From: Neoarius graeffei
Lineage: Eukaryota; Chordata; Actinopteri; Siluriformes; Ariidae
Direction of reading: 5' to 3'
Assembly (NCBI RefSeq): GCF_027579695.1
Contig: NC_083571.1
Span: 45,998,390-46,062,389, forward strand
DNA length: 64,000 nucleotides
The translations under genes were made by a program, and so were the position numbers. Positions 62,601-64,000 of the stretch are shown here, one piece after another. Every line of letters starts with the position of its first letter. Position 1 is the stretch's first letter. The notes under the pieces were generated by a model, which saw only the letters and a program-made list of their open reading frames with translations, did not search any database and had not been told where the DNA came from.

Positions 62601-62997
62601 GTTTGCCAGGCTAAAAAAATTGACTTTTTTTGTATTTTGATTTGTTGTTTTTGTTTGATATTTCAAAAGTATTGTATGAACATTTTGGCACAAAATTGAT
62701 TCCATAATCTGCCGCCATCTTGCCTTTTTACCTGACTGGGGTGAGTAGTGAAGGCGAGGAACGCTTCCATGTATTTACTCAGGTTAGCAGGAACCTCCAC
62801 TTCTGCAAGTGAACCCTACACCAATACATGACCATCAGTTCCCACGTAATCGTAATACATGAACGAGGATACAAAGACGTCATACAAAGTACGCACTTAC
62901 CACTAAGGCACAGAGCTGACTGCCTAAAGCACACAGCACTTGACACAACCTCTTCAGGAAGGTGTATCTCCTCTCACTGAGCCCCGCTTCCACTGAT
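14187..62997 (-). CDS. xpo5: exportin-5 (xpo5), 24 C-terminal coding exons, 5' part outside window
   Basis: Exportin-5 is a karyopherin-beta family HEAT-repeat receptor that, with RanGTP, carries pre-miRNA hairpins and other double-stranded RNA from nucleus to cytoplasm. Minus-strand exons: 62997-62901, 62815-62732, 61551-61426, 61340-61250, 61165-61037, 56232-56117, 55932-55777, 54653-54612, 46414-46325, 46120-45921, 43754-43655, 41306-41125, 36072-35972, 35882-35786, 33285-33149, 29926-29829, 29689-29643, 27905-27802, 27692-27633, 21357-21260, 16517-16410, 16289-16152, 15827-15663, 14336-14187. They total 2716 nt: one leading nucleotide that finishes a codon, then 904 codons and a TAG stop. 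Every junction keeps phase. The translation aligns along its length with human XPO5 as I recall it (for example [32 protein letters not shown]). No internal stop or frameshift was found. Twenty-two of the 23 introns inside the window are GT-AG; the one after 33149 is AT-AC. The importin-beta N-terminal domain and Xpo1 domain should lie upstream of the window. The family identity is near certain; the exact edges are my reading. Confidence 0.96.
14392..15249. mobile_element. 858-bp MITE with TTAA target (piggyBac/Kolobok type)
   Basis: Perfect 19-bp inverted ends AGGTGGGGTATGAGATTTT, and TTAA on each side (14388-14391, 15250-15253). No transposase. Part of its interior is shared in inverse with 9770-10110. 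It lies in the last xpo5 intron. Confidence 0.82.
15250..15662. other. intron sequence, nothing recognised
   Basis: Remainder of the last xpo5 intron. It includes an A10 run at 15307 but no other structure. Confidence 0.5.
15663..15827 (-). CDS. xpo5: xpo5 exon w
   Basis: 55 codons, phase 0, [15 protein letters not shown], then [16 protein letters not shown] and [15 protein letters not shown]. Acceptor ccacag, donor GTAAGA. Confidence 0.96.
16152..16289 (-). CDS. xpo5: xpo5 exon v
   Basis: 46 codons, phase 0, [19 protein letters not shown], then [19 protein letters not shown] and IYDAL. Near identity with human [20 protein letters not shown]. Confidence 0.96.
16410..16517 (-). CDS. xpo5: xpo5 exon u
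   Basis: 36 codons, phase 0, [18 protein letters not shown], then [15 protein letters not shown]. Acceptor tctcag, donor GTACCA. Confidence 0.95.
16803..17790 (+). pseudogene. LINE reverse-transcriptase pseudogene (L2-like)
   Basis: Reads [17 protein letters not shown] (RT motif A region), [17 protein letters not shown] (motif B), [17 protein letters not shown] and [13 protein letters not shown], then [20 protein letters not shown] and [18 protein letters not shown]. Stops, shifts and an A16 run near 17510 break it. The YADD box (expected near 17120) is replaced by DYFAVVG-stop. Confidence 0.8.
18276..19860 (+). pseudogene. pogo/Tigger-like DNA-binding domain remnant
   Basis: [20 protein letters not shown] then [19 protein letters not shown] (18276-18395) is a pogo/jerky-type HTH start. 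It resumes after the palindrome as [18 protein letters not shown] (19714 on), then shifts. No DDE domain is left. Confidence 0.7.
18396..19713. mobile_element. 1318-bp palindromic (foldback) element
   Basis: Two arms of about 620 bp are inverted copies of each other with only scattered differences, meeting near 19040. Ends are TAGACTGGTACCA and its exact mirror; TTA flanks both sides (18393-18395, 19714-19716), a 3-bp duplication as in PIF/Harbinger elements. It interrupts the pogo-like ORF. The arms hold several AGGTCA/TGACCT half-sites. No coding capacity. Confidence 0.85.
20429..20787 (+). mobile_element. V-SINE
   Basis: Full copy with a perfect 13-bp target duplication ATCTTACGAGTTG (20416-20428, 20788-20800). 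It landed at the LINE/Tc1-derivative boundary. Confidence 0.95.
21260..21357 (-). CDS. xpo5: xpo5 exon t
   Basis: Completes GGG and continues [15 protein letters not shown], then [14 protein letters not shown], phase 0 at a GTAAAT donor. Human has DDEEMMATEV and LTDLGKCLMKHE here. Confidence 0.95.
21671..24130 (-). pseudogene. RTE-like endonuclease/reverse transcriptase pseudogene
   Basis: In order: [15 protein letters not shown] (24030) and [13 protein letters not shown] (23800) of an APE-type endonuclease, [16 protein letters not shown] (23060), [18 protein letters not shown] (22880), [31 protein letters not shown] (22470), the catalytic [11 protein letters not shown] (22390), [13 protein letters not shown] (22250) and [19 protein letters not shown] (21880). 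These motifs fit the RTE clade. Several frameshifts separate them; the FADD box itself is intact. Confidence 0.82.
21671..24154 (-). mobile_element. RTE-like LINE, 5'-truncated, with target duplication
   Basis: A 2.48-kb minus-strand LINE covering the end of the endonuclease, the RT and the C-terminus. GTGCATACT is repeated at 21662-21670 and 24155-24163. It lies in the xpo5 intron 27632-21358, same strand as the gene. Confidence 0.82.
25019..26710. mobile_element. non-autonomous hAT-like element containing a minisatellite
   Basis: Ends TAGGGGTCGACCGATA and mirror TATCAGTCGATCCCTA, with an exact 8-bp duplication TTCAGAAG (25011-25018, 26711-26718), the hAT hallmark. Subterminal TATCGG motifs repeat on both sides. 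No transposase. Confidence 0.85.
25236..25918. repeat. 85-bp minisatellite, eight units, three-unit higher-order pattern
   Basis: GCCAATCAACACG recurs at 25251, 25336, 25421, 25506, 25591, 25676, 25761 and 25846, exactly 85 bp apart. A variant unit with GCCATATGGG and ACGCG appears every third unit, giving a 255-bp higher-order repeat. Confidence 0.95.
27633..27692 (-). CDS. xpo5: xpo5 exon s (60 nt)
   Basis: Two bases complete TGT, then [19 protein letters not shown], then one base. It corresponds to the human CCVSKKGADHSSAPPADGD region, a poorly conserved acidic loop. Confidence 0.91.
27802..27905 (-). CDS. xpo5: xpo5 exon r
   Basis: One base, then [19 protein letters not shown], then [15 protein letters not shown], and one base. 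It is an acidic linker plus helix as in human exportin-5. The acceptor is immediately preceded by a T tract belonging to a microsatellite-rich intron. Confidence 0.94.
27907..28052. repeat. poly-A, (TA)n and (CA)n microsatellite block
   Basis: An A tract, then about 85 bp of TA repeats, then 12 or more CA units, ending at a Tc1-like element. It begins right at the acceptor of xpo5 exon r. Confidence 0.95.
28053..29539 (+). mobile_element. Tc1-like transposon relic (family T3)
   Basis: Ends GTGCATCTCAAAAAATTAG and mirror, TA on both sides (28051-28052, 29540-29541). 1.49 kb with a transposase pseudogene. A deleted derivative is at 11103-11412. Confidence 0.87.
28328..29267 (+). pseudogene. 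Tc1-like transposase pseudogene (family T3)
   Basis: Starts [20 protein letters not shown], continues through SDESTF (first Asp), [32 protein letters not shown] (second Asp) and [18 protein letters not shown] (Glu), ending GKGAPTKY. In-frame stops near 28672 and 28728 and shifts near 28420 and 29040 disable it. Confidence 0.85.
29542..29567. repeat. (GT)n microsatellite
   Basis: About 12 GT units directly at the right end of the Tc1-like element. Confidence 0.95.
29643..29689 (-). CDS. xpo5: xpo5 exon q (47 nt)
   Basis: 15 codons plus two bases, [15 protein letters not shown], matching human RLSQKWQVINQRSLL. Acceptor catag, donor GTGAGT. Confidence 0.93.
29829..29926 (-). CDS. xpo5: xpo5 exon p, downstream of the AT-AC intron
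   Basis: Starts with GG, then [19 protein letters not shown] and [13 protein letters not shown]. The preceding bases are ATCAC with no AG anywhere near, so the intron ends in AC. The in-frame tctccag at 29888 was considered as acceptor but would delete the conserved [12 protein letters not shown]. Confidence 0.92.
30266..30629 (+). mobile_element. V-SINE
   Basis: Full copy with a perfect 12-bp target duplication AGAATTAAAACG (30254-30265, 30630-30641). It lies inside the U12-type intron. Confidence 0.95.
30642..31640. other. intron sequence with a G23 run, otherwise nothing recognised
   Basis: Part of the U12-type intron. The run of about 23 G at 30847-30869 is followed by a 25-bp V-SINE tail scrap. 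Confidence 0.6.
31641..32972 (+). mobile_element. Tc1-like transposon relic (family T4)
   Basis: Left end CAGTGCCCTCAACAATTATT and mirrored right end (GCCAATAATGGTGGAGGGCA), TA flanks. Plus-strand transposase remnants at about 32560-32860 include [10 protein letters not shown] and [11 protein letters not shown] (GT)n(G)n tract at 32239-32294 interrupts the N-terminal half. Confidence 0.78.
32239..32294. repeat. (GT)n followed by G tract
   Basis: About 16 GT units and then 24 G with no break, inside the T4 Tc1-like relic. Confidence 0.95.
32980..33008. repeat. (AC)n microsatellite
   Basis: About 14 AC units next to the right end of the T4 Tc1-like relic. Confidence 0.95.
33149..33285 (-). 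CDS. xpo5: xpo5 exon o, upstream of the AT-AC intron
   Basis: Encodes [19 protein letters not shown], then [20 protein letters not shown] and LRPLL, ending with one base (C). There is no GT donor at this point. The bases that follow are ATATCCTTTA, the U12-type 5' splice consensus. Joining C to the GG that begins the next exon gives [10 protein letters not shown], matching human MLRVFVKPLV. Confidence 0.92.
33354..33968. mobile_element. 615-bp MITE, Harbinger-like (TAA target)
   Basis: Ends AGGGGTGTTCACACGG and mirror CTGTGTGAACACCCCT with TAA at both sides (33351-33353, 33969-33971). No coding capacity. ACACGG/CCGTGT motifs recur inside. Situated between xpo5 exons n and o. Confidence 0.75.
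34351..35707 (+). mobile_element. Tc1-like transposon relic (family T5)
   Basis: Ends GTGTCTTGCAAAAGTATTCA and mirror. Contains a plus-strand transposase pseudogene whose N-terminal HTH is missing. Confidence 0.85.
34708..35475 (+). pseudogene. Tc1-like transposase pseudogene (family T5)
   Basis: Catalytic-half motifs in order: [50 protein letters not shown] and [19 protein letters not shown], ending AAKGGYTKY. Stop after ARGSRLG (35163), frameshifts in the A-tracts at 34782 and 34844, and an internal deletion of the DNA-binding half. Confidence 0.87.
35786..35882 (-). CDS. xpo5: xpo5 exon n
   Basis: Encodes [20 protein letters not shown] and [11 protein letters not shown], ending AAC TG before GTGAGA. 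The TG joins the T of the next exon to give Cys (NCYHVLG), as in the human protein. Confidence 0.94.
35972..36072 (-). CDS. xpo5: xpo5 exon m
   Basis: Begins with one base completing AGG (Arg), then [18 protein letters not shown] and [13 protein letters not shown], ending with one base. The next intron is only 89 bp. Confidence 0.94.
36252..37898 (+). mobile_element. Tc1-like transposon relic (family T6)
   Basis: Ends CAGTTAGGTCCATATATAT and mirror (AATATTTATTGACCTAACTG), TA at 36250-36251 and 37899-37900. The right TA is shared with the next Tc1-like element. Confidence 0.87.
36598..37645 (+). pseudogene. Tc1-like transposase pseudogene with AAAG expansion (family T6)
   Basis: Starts [20 protein letters not shown] with HTH ([20 protein letters not shown]). 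An (AAAG)n run at 36727-36757 then shifts the frame. Later motifs are [28 protein letters not shown] and [15 protein letters not shown]. Several stops. Confidence 0.86.
37901..39308 (-). mobile_element. Tc1-like transposon relic (family T1, second copy)
   Basis: Same long terminal repeats as 3104-4702, shorter overall because of an internal deletion. Its left end directly follows the TA that also ends element T6. Confidence 0.88.
38170..38947 (-). pseudogene. Tc1-like transposase pseudogene (family T1, second copy)
   Basis: Begins MARTKEIS at 38947, shifts frame inside the HTH, then jumps from LVNVHENT to [19 protein letters not shown]. This loses about 70 residues, including the first catalytic Asp. 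[24 protein letters not shown] second Asp region remains. Confidence 0.85.
39309..39705. other. intron sequence, nothing recognised
   Basis: Part of xpo5 intron 41124-36073. No element ends seen. Confidence 0.5.
39706..40648. mobile_element. inverted-repeat element (TAGTGCTGTCAA ends)
   Basis: Left AGTGCTGTCAAGCGATTAA and right TTTTTGACAGCACT mirror each other. ATTAATCGCGATTAA-type subterminal palindromes follow the left end and TTAACGCGTTAATAACGCG precedes the right. A piece of the same family is at 48196-48290. Superfamily not determined. Confidence 0.65.
40649..41829. other. intron/exon l surroundings, nothing else recognised
   Basis: Apart from xpo5 exon l (41306-41125) no feature was recognised here. 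Confidence 0.5.
41125..41306 (-). CDS. xpo5: xpo5 exon l
   Basis: 60 codons plus two bases, [14 protein letters not shown], then [16 protein letters not shown], then [11 protein letters not shown]. Acceptor ctcag, donor GTACGA. Strong match to human MSFCVYSILGVVKR. Confidence 0.95.
41830..43422 (-). mobile_element. Tc1-like transposon, best preserved copy in window (family T2)
   Basis: Ends CAACCCCGATTCCAAAAAAG and its exact mirror, TA flanks (41828-41829, 43423-43424), 1.59 kb. It carries an almost complete minus-strand transposase gene. Confidence 0.92.
42046..43063 (-). pseudogene. Tc1-like transposase with one frameshift (family T2)
   Basis: The transposase starts [18 protein letters not shown] at 43063. 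After about 23 codons (GVRQCN) the frame slips, then stays open for 311 codons from [18 protein letters not shown] to KGDVSQW. The DD34E triad is visible and intact: [18 protein letters not shown] and [11 protein letters not shown]. The AT-hook-like GRKT spacer is present. Length (about 338) is normal for Tc1. A single indel near 42985 separates it from a complete frame; it could also be an assembly error. Confidence 0.9.
43423..44121. other. exon k region and intron, nothing else recognised
   Basis: Holds xpo5 exon k. A ~72-bp segment (43857-43928) is repeated at 63476-63548. Confidence 0.5.
43655..43754 (-). CDS. xpo5: xpo5 exon k
   Basis: Starts with one base, then [17 protein letters not shown], ending MGINRSR in phase 0 before GTAAAT. 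The start at ggtgcag (43756-43755) is chosen over the inner tgtcag because only it keeps phase with exon j and recovers the conserved VLS. Confidence 0.88.
44122..44406 (+). pseudogene. THAP-domain pseudogene
   Basis: Opens [20 protein letters not shown], a THAP zinc-finger start with the second Cys replaced. It stops, then in another frame gives [20 protein letters not shown] and KEAAVPTI, the CxxH and AVPTI(F) boxes that close a THAP domain. Order and spacing fit one THAP domain with a frameshift and stop. It probably derives from a P-element- or Kolobok-type transposon. Confidence 0.7.
44407..45359. other. intron sequence, nothing recognised
   Basis: No gene or element ends could be supported. 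Confidence 0.45.
45360..45803. mobile_element. possible decayed Tc1-type MITE
   Basis: Begins ACAGTGCCTTGCAGAAG and contains GTTACAACCTGGAACTAA and a partial inverse GTTCCAAGCTGTAACAAC, as in Tc1-derived elements. The right end is not clear. Confidence 0.35.
45921..46120 (-). CDS. xpo5: xpo5 exon j
   Basis: 66 codons plus two bases, containing [18 protein letters not shown] and [11 protein letters not shown], ending WLSEEMH-AG. A second in-phase donor lies six bases downstream (acag|GTCC) and would add two residues. The GTACAG donor at 45920 is preferred. Confidence 0.93.
46325..46414 (-). CDS. xpo5: xpo5 exon i
   Basis: 30 codons, phase 0, APRTRAVKN through [19 protein letters not shown], one of the most conserved stretches of the family. 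It lies downstream of the largest intron in the window (8.2 kb). Confidence 0.95.
46415..47319. other. intron sequence, nothing recognised
   Basis: Left part of the 8.2-kb xpo5 intron. Small ORFs here have no recognisable motif. Confidence 0.45.
47870..48193 (-). pseudogene. repeat-borne ORF of unknown function, copy 2
   Basis: Shares [34 protein letters not shown] and [12 protein letters not shown] with copy 1 at 8273-8593, then continues [20 protein letters not shown] and ends LLTLTDL. Substitutions between the copies are few, which may mean recent spread or past coding constraint. Family unknown. Confidence 0.45.
48196..48623. mobile_element. 428-bp insertion with 8-bp duplication (hAT-like mosaic)
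   Basis: CTGCACGG occurs at 48188-48195 and 48624-48631; copy 1 of the host repeat lacks this insert. The left part is a scrap of the 39706-40648 family ending CTTGACAGCACTA. The right part is a GC-rich array of GCGGGCGGGAGCGGGACT-like units ending GCAGACCTCTA. Confidence 0.7.
49345..49542 (+). pseudogene. P2X7-like (transposon-borne) N-terminal exon, copy 1
   Basis: [20 protein letters not shown] then QFEPIA, a Ser/Asp/Glu-rich stretch, and RLDNTSW directly before GTAAGT. This layout (RPYxFEP, acidic linker, NTSW at a splice donor) resembles N-termini of the P2X7 C-terminal-domain-like proteins common in fish transposons. The Cys-rich remainder is not present. Confidence 0.45.
49908..50160. 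mobile_element. partial copy of foldback family F2
   Basis: Shares GGATGCAAACAGTGCGCC and GGCGGATGCCGCCTTT with the palindrome at 54920-55534 and has its own small inverted core around 50085. The right end is missing. Confidence 0.65.
50849..51768. mobile_element. 920-bp palindromic element, family F1 copy 1
   Basis: Two inverted arms of about 455 bp meet at 51308 with almost no loop. Ends TATGGAATCAATTTTGTGCC and its mirror. Flanked by an exact 6-bp duplication GTTTTC (50843-50848, 51769-51774). Open frames in the arms are mirror artefacts. Confidence 0.88.
52105..53275. repeat. probable dispersed repeat, ends diffuse
   Basis: Left part TCACTCCACTACATTTCTAT and right part with ACTTAAGTACTTGC-like tracts recur as partial inverses of each other. 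The middle (52440-52680) has a short ORF without recognisable motif. Borders uncertain. Confidence 0.35.
53455..54496. mobile_element. Tc1/mariner-type MITE (family A), copy 2
   Basis: Ends CACTACCGTTCAAAAGTTTG and mirror, TA at 53453-53454 and 54497-54498. Split by another MITE at 53688-54200, compared with the copy at 5274-6168. Confidence 0.85.
53688..54200. mobile_element. nested MITE with ~45-bp inverted ends
   Basis: Left CCAGGGCTGGTTCGGGGCC and right GGCCCCGAACCAGCCCTGG are parts of imperfect inverted ends of about 45 bp (53691-53737, 54150-54198). It interrupts MITE A copy 2; the intact site is near 5502. The target duplication is unclear, 2-3 bp at most. Confidence 0.82.
54612..54653 (-). 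CDS. xpo5: xpo5 exon h (42 nt)
   Basis: A 14-codon exon, [14 protein letters not shown], phase 0, with ttttaag acceptor and GTAAGA donor. It is too short to stand out as an ORF. It is supported by the human match ([14 protein letters not shown]) spanning this and the next exon. Confidence 0.9.
54920..55534. mobile_element. 615-bp palindromic element, family F2
   Basis: Arms of about 300 bp mirror each other around 55211, including GGCGGATGCCGCC and AGTATAAGTATGAGAAG and their inverses. Ends CATGGATGTAAACGG and CCGTTTGCATCCTTG. GAATAA is repeated exactly on both sides (54914-54919, 55535-55540). A poly-A/poly-C asymmetry at 55402-55446 faces a T8G12 run in the left arm. Confidence 0.83.
55411..55446. 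repeat. A36 homopolymer
   Basis: About 36 consecutive A next to nine C in the right arm of the F2 palindrome. The left arm has only T8, so the run has expanded since the arms formed, or the assembly is inexact. Confidence 0.9.
55777..55932 (-). CDS. xpo5: xpo5 exon g
   Basis: 52 codons, phase 0, containing [18 protein letters not shown] and [11 protein letters not shown]. The acceptor is actag; using the next AG three bases on would drop one lysine and remains possible. Confidence 0.94.
56117..56232 (-). CDS. xpo5: xpo5 exon f
   Basis: Encodes [12 protein letters not shown] and [13 protein letters not shown], ending LFKILEKE before GTATCG. The first two bases complete a TCT serine codon. 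It follows a 4.8-kb repeat-bearing intron. Confidence 0.93.
56572..56607. repeat. (AC)n microsatellite
   Basis: About 18 AC units. Confidence 0.95.
56946..57176 (+). pseudogene. P2X7-like (transposon-borne) N-terminal exon, copy 2
   Basis: [34 protein letters not shown], then an acidic Ser/Asp stretch and RPNDLSW at a GTAGTT donor-like site. It has the same layout as 49345-49542 but is otherwise diverged. Confidence 0.45.
57525..57690 (-). pseudogene. possible THAP-finger fragment
   Basis: [20 protein letters not shown] resembles the CxxxC start of a THAP finger. No downstream CxxH or AVPTI box was found in frame. Confidence 0.35.
57781..60390. other. intron sequence, nothing recognised
   Basis: Part of the 4.8-kb xpo5 intron 61036-56233. 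No coding motif or clear element ends seen. Confidence 0.45.
60391..60750. repeat. possible dispersed repeat end
   Basis: TGGTCCTGGTCTCGACTT and GGTCTTGACTACAACACTA are phrases I associate with a common fish DNA-transposon end. No partner end was found in the window. Confidence 0.3.
61037..61165 (-). CDS. xpo5: xpo5 exon e
   Basis: Encodes [10 protein letters not shown] and AGEWLQYQI. It starts with two codon-finishing nucleotides and ends CTG T before GTGAGT. An alternative donor two bases upstream (GTGTGA) is weaker and breaks phase. Confidence 0.92.
61250..61340 (-). CDS. xpo5: xpo5 exon d
   Basis: Encodes [14 protein letters not shown] and the acidic [13 protein letters not shown] stretch. 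It ends with one nucleotide (T) that forms TCT with the next exon. Flanking introns are 85 and 84 bp. Confidence 0.94.
61426..61551 (-). CDS. xpo5: xpo5 exon c
   Basis: 42 codons from FLRS to TMTNLVK, phase 0 at both ends. The acceptor is aaacag at 61553-61552 and the donor GTGAGG. The in-frame ATG at 61470 is internal, because the upstream 27 codons also match human exportin-5 ([13 protein letters not shown]). Confidence 0.92.
61620..62706. mobile_element. 1087-bp palindromic element, family F1 copy 2
   Basis: Same family as 50849-51768, with about 165 bp of extra central arm (62075-62250) that is itself inverted around 62163. Ends TCTGGAATCAATTTTG and CAAAATTGATTCCATA. Exact 6-bp duplication ATCTGC (61614-61619, 62707-62712). 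Inserted between xpo5 exons b and c. Confidence 0.9.
62732..62815 (-). CDS. xpo5: xpo5 exon b
   Basis: 28 codons, phase 0 at both ends, containing [19 protein letters not shown]. It is separated from exon a by an 85-bp intron. Its donor (GTAAAA at 62731) lies only 25 nt from the edge of a 1087-bp palindromic element. Confidence 0.93.
62901..62997 (-). CDS. xpo5: xpo5 exon a (first in window)
   Basis: Encodes [13 protein letters not shown] and QLCALV, matching the human exportin-5 segment before the SNFGKYLESF region. The acceptor is ctgtag. The exon begins with one nucleotide completing a codon from an upstream exon that is not in the window, and ends in phase 0 at a GTAAG donor. No further exon was recognised between 62998 and 64000. 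Confidence 0.92.
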
Positions 62998-63104
62998 CTA
63001 CAGTGAAAAATGACAAAAATAAACAGACGGGTGTGTACGCGTGGCAGTCTGGGACAACCAGTCAGAGCAAATTTGTTTTTTCTTTTTTTTTTTAAATTTT
63101 TTTT

Positions 63105-63262
63105 TTGGGCTTTTTTCACCTTTATTGGATAGGACAGTGTAGAGACAGGAAATGAGCGGGAGAGAGAGACGGGGAGGGATCGGGAAATGACCTCGGGCCG
63201 GAATCGAACCCAGGTCCCCGGATTTATGGTATGGCGCCTTATCCACCTGAGCCATGACGCCC
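63105..63262 (-). mobile_element. tRNA-derived SINE (second family)
   Basis: On the minus strand the head GGCGTCATGGCTCAGGTGG (A-box) and GGGTTCGATTCCGG (B-box) are followed by TTTCCTGTCTCTACACTGTC and a CCAATAAAGGTGAAAAAAG tail. It differs from the V-SINE family. Confidence 0.8.
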
Positions 63263-63548
63263 CCAATTTGTTTTTATTTCTAACCCAAAAATGTAGAAAT
63301 GATTTAACTAACTTTCTAAACTTGCCTCGGCTGTAAACACAAAATCAGGTTAGCTAGACAGATATGGAGTCAGTTTAACAATATGCTTATAAAATGTTTG
63401 TTTAGCTGCTAGCTTGCTACTTAAATTGTACAGAGATCAGGTTTCTGGTTGTGTGTCACAGTTTGGAAGCTTAAAGCAGATACGCAGAACCATGGCCTCA
63501 CTTTTTGTTTATAAATGCCTTGAGACCTCAAGAATGGCACAGGAATAG

Positions 63549-64000
63549 TTAAGGGCAATTCCATGTAAATGTCAACCTCACCATGCAAAAATAAAGCAAC
63601 ATGAAATACATCAAAACCACTCCCAGAGATCTCACCTAGGCCTGTATTTTACAGATGTGAACAAGCTGAACCAATTTGTAACCAACCTAATATGTCACTG
63701 TCAGTCTTTCTTTCTTATAATGTAAACCCCAAGCTAAAATCAACTTTGATCATGTACAATTCTATATTATTGCCACAAGCCACAGAAATGTATGCTCAAA
63801 TCCACAAAACAGCAAAACAATAGCCATCCTAAATATTATTTAAGAACTTTGATAGTTTTAGCTGATATTTAGAGAGTTTTTCAAAGGGTTATGGTGGTTA
63901 AATTGCTGATTTTCTAAACATATGCCATGTCTATTTCAGACGCGTCACATCCATAACGGAATTTCGTCACATCCATAACGCTGACTTTTCCTTCCGAAAC
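63549..64000. mobile_element. left end of a TTAA-type element running off the window
   Basis: TTAAGGGCAATTCCATG matches the end at 56393. The rest lies beyond 64000. Confidence 0.5.

Overview
This is vertebrate, almost certainly teleost fish, nuclear DNA. It is AT-rich and packed with short-exon coding sequence, many Tc1-like transposons, tRNA-derived V-SINEs with the DANA/HE1-type core, L2-like and RTE-like LINEs, and several terminal-inverted-repeat elements. Nothing bacterial or plasmid-like is present. The species cannot be named from sequence alone; an ostariophysan such as a catfish is only a guess from the SINE type.

One host gene dominates. The minus strand carries 24 consecutive exons of xpo5 (exportin-5, the RanGTP-dependent exporter of pre-miRNA hairpins), running from 62997 down to a TAG stop at 14189-14187. 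They encode 904 residues, roughly the C-terminal three quarters of a protein that is about 1200 residues in human. All 23 internal exon junctions keep frame. The 5' exons lie beyond 64000. A candidate 3' UTR with an AATAAA signal ends near 13775. One intron (33148-29927) is not GT-AG: it starts ATATCCTT and ends AC, the signature of a U12-type AT-AC intron.

Layout: 1-13.8 kb is intergenic and almost entirely transposon remains (an L2-like LINE cut by SINEs and a Tc1 derivative, a full-size Tc1 relic, a 2.8-kb inverted-repeat element, and an element carrying a helicase-like exon). 14.2-16.5 kb holds the last four xpo5 exons. 16.65-21.2 kb is a five-layer nest of insertions inside one intron. 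21.3-27.9 kb holds an RTE-type LINE with target duplications and a hAT-like element containing an 85-bp minisatellite. 28-43.5 kb has seven Tc1-like elements between exons. 43.5-64 kb holds the upstream exons with TTAA-flanked elements and large palindromic (foldback) elements.

Introns are bimodal: several are 84-89 bp, while the others were enlarged by insertions. In one case (62731-61552) removing a 1087-bp palindromic element and its 6-bp target duplication restores an 87-bp intron. The xpo5 pre-mRNA therefore contains several long perfect or near-perfect hairpins. This is notable because exportin-5 itself binds double-stranded RNA, but any functional link is speculation.
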